From positions 62,001-126,000 of the forward strand of contig JAJDBF010000038.1 in assembly GCA_029261535.1 (NCBI GenBank): a stretch of DNA of 64,000 nucleotides, given 5' to 3'. Source of the stretch: Nitrospinaceae bacterium. GTDB taxonomy: Bacteria; Nitrospinota; Nitrospinia; Nitrospinales; Nitrospinaceae. The stretch's first letter is position 1, and each line of letters opens with the position of its first letter. Positions 1-8,396 of this stretch are shown here, piece by piece. A program made the position numbers and the translations under genes. Below the pieces are notes generated by a model, which was not told the DNA's origin, ran no database searches, and saw only the letters and a list, made by a program, of their open reading frames with translations.

Positions 1-367
1 GCAAGGAAACCTTCGCAAAATCTTGAAATTCATATTCCCCTCCTAAATAAGGAGGGGATACAGGGGAGATTTGTATTCATCATACCCTCCCCTTGCAAGA
101 GACCTTTGCATAAGTGCTTATCGAGGGACTGGAAAGTGGATGTCGCCCTTCGACAGGCTCAGGGTGACACATTAAATCAACGAACTGTCATTCTGAGCGA
201 AGCGAAGAATCTCGCCTTTGCTTTTATTTATTGAGTTATGCAAAGCTCTCCCCTTGCAAGGAGAGGGATAAATTCAGTATGCCCGCCATCGACATATTCG
301 TTGAAAATCTTGCCTTTGCTTTTGATTTTCGAGTTATGCAAAGGACCCCACCGCGAGGTGGAGTGTG
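1..367. repeat. Repeat-rich gene-free edge
   Basis: No gene is visible here. The stretch holds a perfect hairpin (TCCCCTCC at 36-43 with GGAGGGGA at 51-58), a copy of the CATTCTGAG...GAAGAATC repeat at about 163-245, a partial second copy of that repeat's tail (GCCTTTGCTTTT...GAGTTATGCAAAGG) at about 311-344, and the palindrome CCACCGCGAGGTGG at 348-361. The first two parts recur near 34.47 kb and 39.04 kb, so this is dispersed intergenic repeat DNA. Confidence 0.75.
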
Positions 368-1060
368 TTATTTGGCGGGAGAGTATTTGAACTGACAGAA
401 ATTTCCCAGTTTGGAAAATGTGTTGGACAGTTTCAGATCGACATAATCTTCACGCGCTTTCCAGGGGATGCGGTCGAAGTCGCAGGCAGATTCGATAAAG
501 TCCACCCGACCATAGCGAATGAAAAAGGAATGAAACCAGCACTTCTTCATTTTGAAATCCCAGTTTTTGTCGGTGGCTTTTTTAGTGTCCCTTAAGAATC
601 CTCTCCAGGGATAATTGGCATCCATCCGGACTTCTCCATTGTCGACAAAAGTTTTAAATGGATTGTCGGAGGCCTTTTCTTCTGCCACCTGTTTTTCAAC
701 TTCGGCGCGGGTCCATTCCGTGAGGGCCTGAGTCACAATTCCGCGTGCTTTGACAGTATGGATATTGAATTCGTCAAGAGCCAGGTGTGCCAGGTAAATA
801 AACAACGCGATGGTTAAAAGGTTTTGTTCATCTTCAGCCATTTCATCGCCGTCTTCGTATTGCCACAGGCGATTGAAGTTTGCCCGGATGTCATCAATAT
901 TGATTTCAACCTTGTCGGCTTTCAGGTGGTCAAAAATCGGTTGGATCCGATCCATCCGGTCCGGTGGCGGTGTGTCGTCTTCTTCCTCCGGGACCAGGCG
1001 TTCGAGGACCACTTCCTCTTCGTCTTCTGTTCCCTGAGCGGAATTCGCTTCTTCGTTCAT
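368..1060 (-). CDS. Hypothetical protein, possible L-2-amino-thiazoline-4-carboxylate hydrolase-like fold
   Basis: This is a 230-residue soluble protein with no signal peptide. Residues 1-35 are very acidic and low in complexity. The C-terminal third has the layout W/C-H-x-F..RYG...DFIES.CDFD, followed by a KLSNTFSKLGNFCQF stretch. That recalls the ATC-hydrolase-like family (PF14196 type), where a Cys/Asp-rich C-terminus closes the fold. The family call is from memory of the motif layout only. The stop codon lies just beside a dispersed repeat block. It has no operon partner; the next gene, thiO, is divergent. The start ATG lies in a good coding context, but no strong ribosome site is obvious. 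Confidence 0.55.
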   Translation of the reverse strand: MNEEANSAQGTEDEEEVVLERLVPEEEDDTPPPDRMDRIQPIFDHLKADKVEINIDDIRANFNRLWQYEDGDEMAEDEQNLLTIALFIYLAHLALDEFNIHTVKARGIVTQALTEWTRAEVEKQVAEEKASDNPFKTFVDNGEVRMDANYPWRGFLRDTKKATDKNWDFKMKKCWFHSFFIRYGRVDFIESACDFDRIPWKAREDYVDLKLSNTFSKLGNFCQFKYSPAK

Positions 1061-1257
1061 TATTTTTCCAGAAAATTAAGGTTGCAGAGCCGATCACATG
1101 CAGGCTCCCGAGTGCGTTATCTTGTGGCTTAAAAATAGCATAGGGCCGGGAACAAGATCAAGGGTTTGCTGAGATCAATGACCAAAGACTGAGACTGGCA
1201 GGAGAGGGGAAATTTGGATACAATAGGTTCACTTCCCAAAACATTCTGGATCGGATA

Positions 1258-2370
1258 ATGGAAAACCAGCGTTTCGATATTGTCATTGTGGGGGCAGGTG
1301 TCATTGGCCACAGCATCGCCTTTCGTCTGCTAAGGACCGAGCCGGGCCTAAAAGTGGCCGTGGTGGGGGATCCGGTCAATTCCCTTATGGCATCAAGGGC
1401 GGCGGCGGGGATGCTGGCTCCTTTCTGCGAATGCGACCAGGCGGATCAGTTTTTTGATTTCTGCCGCGCGTCGCTTGAAAAATACCCGTCATTTATACAG
1501 GAACTGCAAAAGGTCAGCGAAGTCAAGGTGCCGCTGTCGATGGCCGGATCGATCATGCCCTATAAAGCAGTTGAGGATCAATGGGACAACCGGCTGGCAT
1601 TTTTTAAAGATCAGGATATTCCGCACGAGGTGTGGACCGCCGACGCGGTGAAATCACGCCTGCCGTATCTTGCGGAGGACTGCGGCCCGGTGCTGTGGGT
1701 GGAGGAGGGGCAGATCAATAATCGCCGACTCCACGATGCTCTTACGGCGGCATCAAAAAACCTGGGGGCAGAGTTGATCGAGGGAAACGTCTCTGGTTTT
1801 ATGCATGATGATACCCGGATTGAATGCGCCGTGACCGACGTAGGTGATATCGAAAGCGAGCGCTTTGTTCTGGCTTCAGGCAGTTGGTCGCAACAACTGG
1901 CCAGCGTCCTCGGCGTGTCGCTTCCAATGAAACCGATCAAAGGTCAGATGTGCAGATTGCGGGTGGAAGACAATAAACTGCCTTACACGGTGCATGGGTT
2001 TTTGACCTACATCGCACCCTGGCGCGAGGGTAGCGGCTTTGTCATTGGCTCGACCATGGAAGACGATGGATTCAATCCGGTGGTTGATGAACAGGTGATC
2101 CGAACCCTCATCAATGAAGCGGCGGAGATTTTACCCTGCCTGAAAAATGCAGACTTGATAGAATCCTGGTCTGGCATGCGCCCGGCGGCGGAAGATCAGA
2201 TGCCGATCATGGGCAAAAGCGCGCGCTACGCCAATCTGTTTTATTCTACCGGCCATTTCAGAAACGGAATTTTACAAACGCCCAATCAGGCCGATTATAT
2301 GGCAGACTCCATCCTTGGAAACTTGAAGGATACGATTCAGGAGTTCTCTCCCATCCGGTATGGTCTGTGA
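1258..2370 (+). CDS. thiO: Glycine oxidase ThiO-like FAD-dependent amine oxidase
   Basis: A 370-residue DAO-family flavoenzyme, the usual length for ThiO. ThiO oxidises glycine to iminoacetate for the thiazole of thiamine. The dinucleotide-binding GAGVIG motif is at residues 12-17. The mid region SRAAAGMLAPF and the C-terminal STGHFRNGILQTP match the FAD and substrate contacts typical of ThiO and sarcosine oxidase-like enzymes. The end overlaps the first possible bioA start by 11 bases, so the two are probably co-transcribed. No other thi gene is in the window, so a different D-amino-acid or glycine oxidase role cannot be excluded. A TPP riboswitch was looked for upstream and not found. Confidence 0.8.
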   Translation: MENQRFDIVIVGAGVIGHSIAFRLLRTEPGLKVAVVGDPVNSLMASRAAAGMLAPFCECDQADQFFDFCRASLEKYPSFIQELQKVSEVKVPLSMAGSIMPYKAVEDQWDNRLAFFKDQDIPHEVWTADAVKSRLPYLAEDCGPVLWVEEGQINNRRLHDALTAASKNLGAELIEGNVSGFMHDDTRIECAVTDVGDIESERFVLASGSWSQQLASVLGVSLPMKPIKGQMCRLRVEDNKLPYTVHGFLTYIAPWREGSGFVIGSTMEDDGFNPVVDEQVIRTLINEAAEILPCLKNADLIESWSGMRPAAEDQMPIMGKSARYANLFYSTGHFRNGILQTPNQADYMADSILGNLKDTIQEFSPIRYGL

Positions 2371-3748
2371 CCGCCTCCATCCCGATAATAAAAAAGCGAT
2401 GACCGACCCTGATCTTTTGCAAGACCTGAAAAATATCTGGCATCCCTGCACCCCGCTGAAAGACCCGGCGATAACACCGCTTTTGCTGGTGGACCGGGCG
2501 AGCGGCATCTATCTTTTTGACAACAAGGGCAACCGTTATATGGATGTCATCTCGTCCTGGTGGGTCAACCTGCTGGGGCACAATCATCCGCGCCTGAATA
2601 GGGCCTTGAGTCGGCAGATGGAAAAAATGGCGCATGTCATGTTTGCCGGCATCACGCATGAACCCGCTATCCGCCTGGCAGAACGGCTCATCCAAGGGAC
2701 CCCGGACAACCTGACGCGTGTTTTTTTTTCGGACAACGGTTCGACCGCAGTTGAGATTGCGCTGAAGATGAGTCTGCAATACTGGAAACTGTCGGGGCAC
2801 GCAAAGAAAAACCGATTCGCCTACCTCAAAGATGGCTATCACGGTGAAACGCTGGGGGCTTTGTCCGTTTGCGGCAGTCAATTATTCCGCGATAAATTTG
2901 ACGATGTGTTGATGTCTAATGTAGAGGTGCAGGGGCCGGATTGCCTGCGCTGTCCTTTCGGCCTGAAACGGGAATCCTGTCAGGCCGAATGTTTTGATGC
3001 GATGCAAAATACTTTGGACACGCATTCGGAATCACTGGCCGGGGTGATCGTGGAACCCTTGGTGCAGGGCGCGGCTGGAATGAAAATGTACCCGCCAGTG
3101 TATTTGAAAAAACTGGAAGACGCTTGCAAAGCAAAAAATGTGCATGTGATTTACGATGAAATTGCGGTCGGGTTTTACCGGACCGGCTCGATGTTTGTCT
3201 GTCAGGGGCATGAACTTCACCCGACATTTCTTTGTCTGTCGAAGGGCATCACTTCGGGTTACCTGCCGCTGGCTGTGACGTTAACGGAAAATTCTGTATA
3301 CGAAGCGTTTCAGGGAAGTTTTGAAAACTTCAACTGGTTTGTCCACAGTCACAGCTACAGTGCCAATCCGCTGGCCTGTGCGGTGGCCAATGAAACCCTT
3401 GCCCTGCTTGAAGAACCGGGGTTTTCTGAGTCGCTTCAACAAAAATCAGGAGTCATGCGCGAGGTTGCGTGCCAGTTGGAGGAATTGCCGTGGTGCGGCG
3501 AATACCGGCAGATCGGCATGATCGGTGCGTTGGAGTTGGTCCGCGACCGGGAAAAGCTTACGCCCTTTCCTGTTGAAAAACGAATCGGCTTTGAAATTTT
3601 TAAAGAAGGGTTGACGCGCGGGTTATTTTTACGCCCGCTCGGCAATATTGTGTACTTTATGCCGCCCTACGCGATTGAAGAAGATGAAATAAAAACAATG
3701 ATTCGCTCGGCTGGAGATTCCATCCGGGCTGTTTTGGAGAAGGAGTGA
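2360..3748 (+). CDS. bioA: Adenosylmethionine-8-amino-7-oxononanoate aminotransferase
   Basis: A PLP-dependent class III aminotransferase that makes 7,8-diaminopelargonate in biotin synthesis using SAM as amino donor. It has 462 residues from this ATG; a second ATG at 2399 gives 449 residues and is equally plausible because the extra 13 residues precede the conserved IWHPCTP start. Visible features are WWVNLLGHNHPRL near the N-terminus, YHGETLG, the YDEIAVGFYRTG metal/PLP Asp segment, and the Schiff-base lysine in LSKGITSGYLPLA (K295 from the first ATG). The GxTxGYLP form around the lysine is typical of BioA rather than of ornithine or GABA aminotransferases. bioD is about 9.5 kb away on the other strand. 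Confidence 0.92.
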   Translation: MVCDRLHPDNKKAMTDPDLLQDLKNIWHPCTPLKDPAITPLLLVDRASGIYLFDNKGNRYMDVISSWWVNLLGHNHPRLNRALSRQMEKMAHVMFAGITHEPAIRLAERLIQGTPDNLTRVFFSDNGSTAVEIALKMSLQYWKLSGHAKKNRFAYLKDGYHGETLGALSVCGSQLFRDKFDDVLMSNVEVQGPDCLRCPFGLKRESCQAECFDAMQNTLDTHSESLAGVIVEPLVQGAAGMKMYPPVYLKKLEDACKAKNVHVIYDEIAVGFYRTGSMFVCQGHELHPTFLCLSKGITSGYLPLAVTLTENSVYEAFQGSFENFNWFVHSHSYSANPLACAVANETLALLEEPGFSESLQQKSGVMREVACQLEELPWCGEYRQIGMIGALELVRDREKLTPFPVEKRIGFEIFKEGLTRGLFLRPLGNIVYFMPPYAIEEDEIKTMIRSAGDSIRAVLEKE

Positions 3749-3751
3749 TGG

Positions 3752-4120
3752 ATGTACGATGTGATTGCGACCACACAATTTTCTGCGGCGCACCGTTTGA
3801 AATATCTGGATGGAAAATTTGAAAATCTGCACGGACATAACTGGACCGCAACGGTGACCGTCTCCTCCCGTGAAGTCAACGCCATGGGAGTGGGGATCGA
3901 TTTTATCGTTCTCAAAAAAGAAACGGAATCCCTGCTGTCGAAACTCGATTATCAGACCATCAACGATATCCCACCATTTGATAAGCAAAATCCGTCCGCT
4001 GAAAATATCGCGCGTTGGGTGTTCAAGGAATTATCGCTCAAGTTGAATATGGATGATGTAAAAGTGAAGCAGGTGGAAATTCGCGAGATGCCCGATTGCG
4101 GTGCTGTTTATTACGAGTGA
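3752..4120 (+). CDS. 6-pyruvoyl-tetrahydropterin synthase-like protein, PTPS-III type
   Basis: A 122-residue T-fold protein. Zinc-ligand histidines are visible in AAHRL and in LHGHNW, and the C-terminal IREMPDCGAVYYE carries the substrate-binding Glu. In QueD-type enzymes the catalytic Cys sits four residues before the first His of HGH. Here that position is Phe, and the preceding-three position is Glu, giving the ExxHGH pattern. From published work on the family, ExxHGH marks PTPS-III enzymes, which make 6-hydroxymethyl-dihydropterin and replace FolB in folate synthesis. The gene starts three bases after bioA and is likely in its operon. I infer a folate role in place of queuosine; an ordinary automated label would be QueD. 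Confidence 0.8.
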   Translation: MYDVIATTQFSAAHRLKYLDGKFENLHGHNWTATVTVSSREVNAMGVGIDFIVLKKETESLLSKLDYQTINDIPPFDKQNPSAENIARWVFKELSLKLNMDDVKVKQVEIREMPDCGAVYYE

Positions 4121-4142
4121 GCCCGGTAAGTTTGGAATAGTA

Positions 4143-6557
4143 TCAGTCTGTCGGTTGCTCTAAATCTTTTTTAGACATGACAAATTTGAGACGGTGGTTT
4201 TTCCAGGCGAATAAAGCTGGAAGCATGATCAGTGCACACAGGGTGCAGGTGATGATACCCACTTCGACCACCTCGGCGATAGAGCGGATGCCAGCATGAT
4301 GGGCCACGTTCAGGCTCATGTAGCCTGCCAGACTGGTCAGAGCTGATAGCAGGATAGCACTGCCTGTCTCCTTGACTGAATGCATGGGGTCCGCCGAAGG
4401 GTCGTCAAGAATATGGTGTCCGAGGTAAATGCAGTGATCGATCATGATGCCCACGATCGAAGGCAACATGACAATGTTAATAAAATTCAGTTTGATATTG
4501 AACAGTGCCATCAGTGCGCCGGTCAGGGCCAGTCCTGTAAACAAAGGTAAAAAAGTTTTGAAGGCCAGCATCAGGTTGCGCAAGTCGATCAGGAGAATGA
4601 TGAAGACCAGCGTGAGTGCCATGACCATGGCCATCGGGCCCTTGTCGATAACCCAGTCCATGATGGCCGCGGCGATGAGATTTTCGTTCAACACCTGAAC
4701 CGTGATTCCCTTTTCTTTCAGCACCGCCTTGAGTTCTGTTATTTCCTGTTCCAACTGATAAATATTACGGACATCAAAAAAGTTTTTATCGGCGGGAGAA
4801 AATATCAGCAGAACAAATTCGTTGCCCGCGATGAATCGTTGTCGCAGAACTTCCGGGATGGCGTTTTCATCGAAGGGCTCGGCGTGCACCAGTTGCTTGA
4901 GCTTTTCAAAGCGGGTGGTGCCTAAAGATATTTCGATGATATTATTTTCTTTTTTGAAAAGCCTCTGGATTCTTTTCAGAATTTCCTGCTTCGATTCATA
5001 TTCTTTCCGGCTGAATAAATTCAGGGAAGAATGAATGCCGATGGTGGTCTTGTCCCCGTATTTACGTTTGATTTTTTCCAGAGCCCGATGGATTTCAAAC
5101 AGGTCCTGTTTGTTGTGGGTGACGACGACGGTGGGTGAAAAGGCAAAACCGAAATCATCCGTTGTTTCTGTTTCGTATTCCGCCGCAGGCGATTCTCCCT
5201 TTAGTTTTTCAAAATCGTATTCAAACTCGACTTTCGGGATCAGAAACATACTCGCCGCCATTAACAGGACGAACAGGGCAGAGAGAAAATAGGGGGTGTT
5301 TGAATACAGGTTGGAAATTCTGAGAGAGAATAACCTCGGGCGTGGTTTTTTCAACCAGTGAATTTTGTCGTAAAATAAAACCTGTGCAGGAAACAGAAAG
5401 TAGTATGAAAAAAATGCGCAGACGATACCGATTGAGGCGATGATGCCAAACTCGGAGAACCCTTTGAAGTCGGATACGATCAATAAAGAGAACACGCTGA
5501 TGGTGGTGCACATGGCCACGGTTCCCGACCGCCCCACCTGCGTGACCACCAGTTCCACCGCCTTGACCACGGGCAATCCTTTGAGCAGCTCCTGTTTGAA
5601 GCGAATGTACAGGTGGATTCCATAGTCGATTCCGAGGCCCATCAGGATGGCTACGAGAAAACCGGAAATGATGTTGACGTGACCAATGATCAGGCGGGTT
5701 AAAGCGAAGGTATAGGTCAGCGAAATAAATAAGGGGAAAATGGTGAACGGAATTGAAAACCAGGAGCGCGTGTAGATGAATATCAACGCCGTGGCCAGAA
5801 TGGCGGCCAGGGATGCGGCGCGGGTCAGATCCTGGATGATTATTTTACTTTCTTCGAGGCGCGGGATCATGGACCCGGTCAGCCGGATGGCGAGATCCGG
5901 GTTGTCTTCCTCCAGCTTTGATTCAGCGATTGAGGCGCGGACATTGTCAACGAACCGCTGGGTAAAATCCGTATTGGTGACGGCCCCTTCCGGCTGGACG
6001 AACAGATAATAACGCTTTTTACTTTTCCCTTTATAGAAGGGATTGATCTCGTCAAAAATCTGGTAATCATCGGACAGCGTTTGCAAATCGCCGGGATTGT
6101 ATAATTCGCGACTGCCAAAAAAACTGCTGAACGAGGTGCGGGCAAAATCGACGGCACCCTGCATCAGGTCTTCGAGTTTTAACAAGTCCGCTTCAGATGC
6201 CAATAACAGTTGCCGGTTGTCCAGAAACGCTTTCGGTAATTTCCAGTCGACGAAGCGTGTTCCTTCAACATTGGATAAACGGTCCGCCAGATTTTTTAAA
6301 ATCGGCGGAGCTTTTGCCTGATCCAACCCTTCGAGCACGACCACCAGTGGGCCGGAGCCGCCGGTTTTGTCGACGACCTGATGAAACTCCTGCACCAGCT
6401 CCAGCTCCTGCGGCAGAAGGTTGTCCATGCGCGAATCGTAACGCAGGTCCGATGCGACCCAGATGGAGAGAGCACTCAGGATAAGGCCGATGAGCAAGAC
6501 TGTGCCCGGAGCTTTGTGGGTGACGTTGAGGAAGCACCAGTTAAGCAGACGTTTCAT
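4143..6557 (-). CDS. RND/MMPL-family lipid exporter, last gene of the ceramide operon
   Basis: An 804-residue integral inner-membrane protein with the RND two-repeat layout. There is one N-terminal membrane segment (about 15-36) and a periplasmic domain to about 220. A five- or six-helix bundle to about 410 contains GLGIDYGIHLY. A second segment and loop run to about 620, and a final helix bundle contains IMIDHCIYLGHH. The Gly/Asp helices typical of proton-coupled RND permeases are present in both halves. The length fits the HpnN/MMPL lipid-exporter group better than drug-efflux pumps of about 1,000 residues. It overlaps the upstream CDP-alcohol phosphotransferase gene by 17 bases, so it is translationally linked to the ceramide genes. 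I infer export of the finished sphingolipid toward the outer membrane; the substrate is unproven. Confidence 0.85.
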   Translation of the reverse strand: MKRLLNWCFLNVTHKAPGTVLLIGLILSALSIWVASDLRYDSRMDNLLPQELELVQEFHQVVDKTGGSGPLVVVLEGLDQAKAPPILKNLADRLSNVEGTRFVDWKLPKAFLDNRQLLLASEADLLKLEDLMQGAVDFARTSFSSFFGSRELYNPGDLQTLSDDYQIFDEINPFYKGKSKKRYYLFVQPEGAVTNTDFTQRFVDNVRASIAESKLEEDNPDLAIRLTGSMIPRLEESKIIIQDLTRAASLAAILATALIFIYTRSWFSIPFTIFPLFISLTYTFALTRLIIGHVNIISGFLVAILMGLGIDYGIHLYIRFKQELLKGLPVVKAVELVVTQVGRSGTVAMCTTISVFSLLIVSDFKGFSEFGIIASIGIVCAFFSYYFLFPAQVLFYDKIHWLKKPRPRLFSLRISNLYSNTPYFLSALFVLLMAASMFLIPKVEFEYDFEKLKGESPAAEYETETTDDFGFAFSPTVVVTHNKQDLFEIHRALEKIKRKYGDKTTIGIHSSLNLFSRKEYESKQEILKRIQRLFKKENNIIEISLGTTRFEKLKQLVHAEPFDENAIPEVLRQRFIAGNEFVLLIFSPADKNFFDVRNIYQLEQEITELKAVLKEKGITVQVLNENLIAAAIMDWVIDKGPMAMVMALTLVFIILLIDLRNLMLAFKTFLPLFTGLALTGALMALFNIKLNFINIVMLPSIVGIMIDHCIYLGHHILDDPSADPMHSVKETGSAILLSALTSLAGYMSLNVAHHAGIRSIAEVVEVGIITCTLCALIMLPALFAWKNHRLKFVMSKKDLEQPTD

Positions 6558-7386
6558 ATTGCATCCGGGTGTTGTGAATATAAAGTGTCAGGGCAAATTG
6601 AATGGAGGCGAACAGTGCCAGGGGAAGTAGAGTTGTTGGTAGGCAACCTGTCATGCCACCCACCGCCATGATGAAAAAAATAATATCGGGTCCGTTCCAT
6701 TTCCATAGAGACAATACGTTCTTATTGGACTTGTGAAAAGCGATACGCTGATCTTTTGACCAGGCGCTGTCTGATCCCGTTTCCGCGTTGGAACGCCTGT
6801 CAAAAACTGCCCGCTGGAATTTGAGATAACCGTGATACAGCGTCAGCAAAATGGAAGGGTTGGATTTCATCTGGCTCTCGATTTTTATCTGCTCCTGCAT
6901 GGCCCAGTCTTGTCCTTCATTGATTCGAGTGGTCATGGCCTGTTTGCAATAATCATAGGCGATCGCGCGTAAAATAGTGATGACCGTCAGTGCAATCATC
7001 GTGGGCACCGTTTCGGGAAATCCAAAGCCGATGCCAACCACCACCCCGAGATTCGCGATGTAGCCGCCGATGCCATCGATCAGTCGTCCGAGATCGCTCG
7101 CCATATTTTTTGCACGGGCCAGTTGACCATCAACGCAGTCAAGAATCAAACTGAACTCAAACAATACCCCACCTGCGATCAATCCTTCAAGGGTTCCTTG
7201 ACTGAAACCAAAAGCCGCGACCAGCGCGAACAAAACGGAAAGCAGAGTCACCTGATTGGGTGTGACAGGGGTGTGTATCAAAGGCCGGACCAGTATCGCT
7301 GCCAATGGAATATGAACGTACCGATTGATTGGCTCAATCAGATCGTCGAGGACATGCGATGTCGTCTGCTTTTGGGAATTGGTCAC
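6541..7386 (-). CDS. CDP-alcohol phosphotransferase family protein with altered signature
   Basis: A 281-residue membrane protein. The hallmark of this family is D-x2-DG-x2-AR-x8-G-x3-D-x3-D, with the metal-binding aspartates facing a CDP-linked substrate. Here DCVDGQLAR, then G and LID fit exactly, but the fourth aspartate is replaced by Gly (LIDGIGGY). About 90 hydrophilic residues lie between the membrane helices, an insertion longer than in PgsA-like enzymes. Its neighbours are a ceramide reductase (4-base overlap upstream) and the RND exporter (17-base overlap downstream). By context it may transfer a head group from a CDP-activated donor to ceramide, or use CDP-diacylglycerol. The missing Asp makes both activity and specificity uncertain. 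Confidence 0.8.
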   Translation of the reverse strand: MTNSQKQTTSHVLDDLIEPINRYVHIPLAAILVRPLIHTPVTPNQVTLLSVLFALVAAFGFSQGTLEGLIAGGVLFEFSLILDCVDGQLARAKNMASDLGRLIDGIGGYIANLGVVVGIGFGFPETVPTMIALTVITILRAIAYDYCKQAMTTRINEGQDWAMQEQIKIESQMKSNPSILLTLYHGYLKFQRAVFDRRSNAETGSDSAWSKDQRIAFHKSNKNVLSLWKWNGPDIIFFIMAVGGMTGCLPTTLLPLALFASIQFALTLYIHNTRMQYETSA

Positions 7387-8396
7387 AGCCAGCCCTGATC
7401 TTTGTACCAGTCGAGCGTTTTTTTAAGGCCTCGTTCCAGCGGATAGTCTGGCTGGAAATCAAACGTATCGAAAAACTTTTGCGACGAGGCGGTCCAGGCC
7501 AGTTGGCGAATATCTTTGACTCGTTGTCGATCGAGGAATGCCGGACGGTTGAGCAAGGCCCCCTTCAGTTGAGAGGCCAGTGCCGCCAAACGAATCAGGG
7601 TTTCCGGCAGGACCAGGGTTTTTGGTGTGACCTTGAGAATCGCCGAAGCAATGCGCGACACGTCATCCCAAGAATAAATTTCCCCATCGGTGACCAGGTA
7701 AACCGGGTTCTCTTGTTTTGGCGACTGTGCAACGGTCAGCATGGCCTTGACCAGATCGTGCACGTTGACAATTGACAGGTGCCGTGGGTCGCGTCCGACC
7801 TGGATGCGCCAACCCTGTTTCAGCTTTTGCAGATAGGTGAAAAAATTCTGTTCCCGTTCACCGTAAACCACCGGAGGACGGATCACCACCATAGGAAGTT
7901 TTCCACAATATTCAAGCGCGATTTTTTCCCCGGCAAGCTTGGACTTTCCATAATGGGTGACCGGATGGCAGGGCGTGTCATCATCGACAGGCTCTGGCGG
8001 ATTGAGCGATGGGCCGATGGCGGCCAGACTGCTAAGATGAACGACAGACTTTAAGTGATGCGCATGCGGAGTCAGTAAATCGAAAAGAGACCGGCAGGCT
8101 TTGGCGTTCACCGCAAAATATTCCCCGCGGGTTCTTGCGGAAGTCAGCCCGCCGCAATGAAACACGTGTGCCAACTCGTCAAGGCAGGAGTCTGGCAGTT
8201 TTGGGTTTACCAGATCCGTTTCATGAAGCGTGATTTTTTCTGTGGGCAACCATTTTAAGTTGGAAGATTTTCTTGTCAGGCAGTGAACCCGGCAATCCCG
8301 CATGAGCAGGGCCTCTATCAGATGACTTCCGATAAAACCTGTTCCTCCGGTGACCAGCACAGAGCTGCCGTCAAGATTCGAGTATGCGTCGTTCAT
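7383..8396 (-). CDS. cerR: NAD(P)-dependent epimerase/dehydratase-type ceramide reductase
   Basis: A 337-residue extended short-chain dehydrogenase. The nucleotide-binding GGTGFIGSH is near residue 17, and the catalytic YGKSK (YxxxK) follows CHPVTHYGKSKLAGE. ATG 8396 is chosen because a longer frame to 8546 would extend deep into the upstream gene and adds no family sequence. It overlaps the acyltransferase gene upstream by 26 bases. In Caulobacter an epimerase-like protein, CerR, reduces the 3-keto group in ceramide synthesis and is encoded near serine palmitoyltransferase. The adjacency here to SPT-like and GNAT-like genes supports the same role. Sugar-epimerase function is the alternative, but no sugar genes are nearby. 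Confidence 0.72.
   Translation of the reverse strand: MNDAYSNLDGSSVLVTGGTGFIGSHLIEALLMRDCRVHCLTRKSSNLKWLPTEKITLHETDLVNPKLPDSCLDELAHVFHCGGLTSARTRGEYFAVNAKACRSLFDLLTPHAHHLKSVVHLSSLAAIGPSLNPPEPVDDDTPCHPVTHYGKSKLAGEKIALEYCGKLPMVVIRPPVVYGEREQNFFTYLQKLKQGWRIQVGRDPRHLSIVNVHDLVKAMLTVAQSPKQENPVYLVTDGEIYSWDDVSRIASAILKVTPKTLVLPETLIRLAALASQLKGALLNRPAFLDRQRVKDIRQLAWTASSQKFFDTFDFQPDYPLERGLKKTLDWYKDQGWL

Noticed and set aside
1141-1257. CTGAGAT-like sequence before thiO suggesting a TPP riboswitch
   Set aside because: The GGGGTGC opening and the ACCTGATCTGGATAATGCC-type second half are not present; only a six-base match remains.
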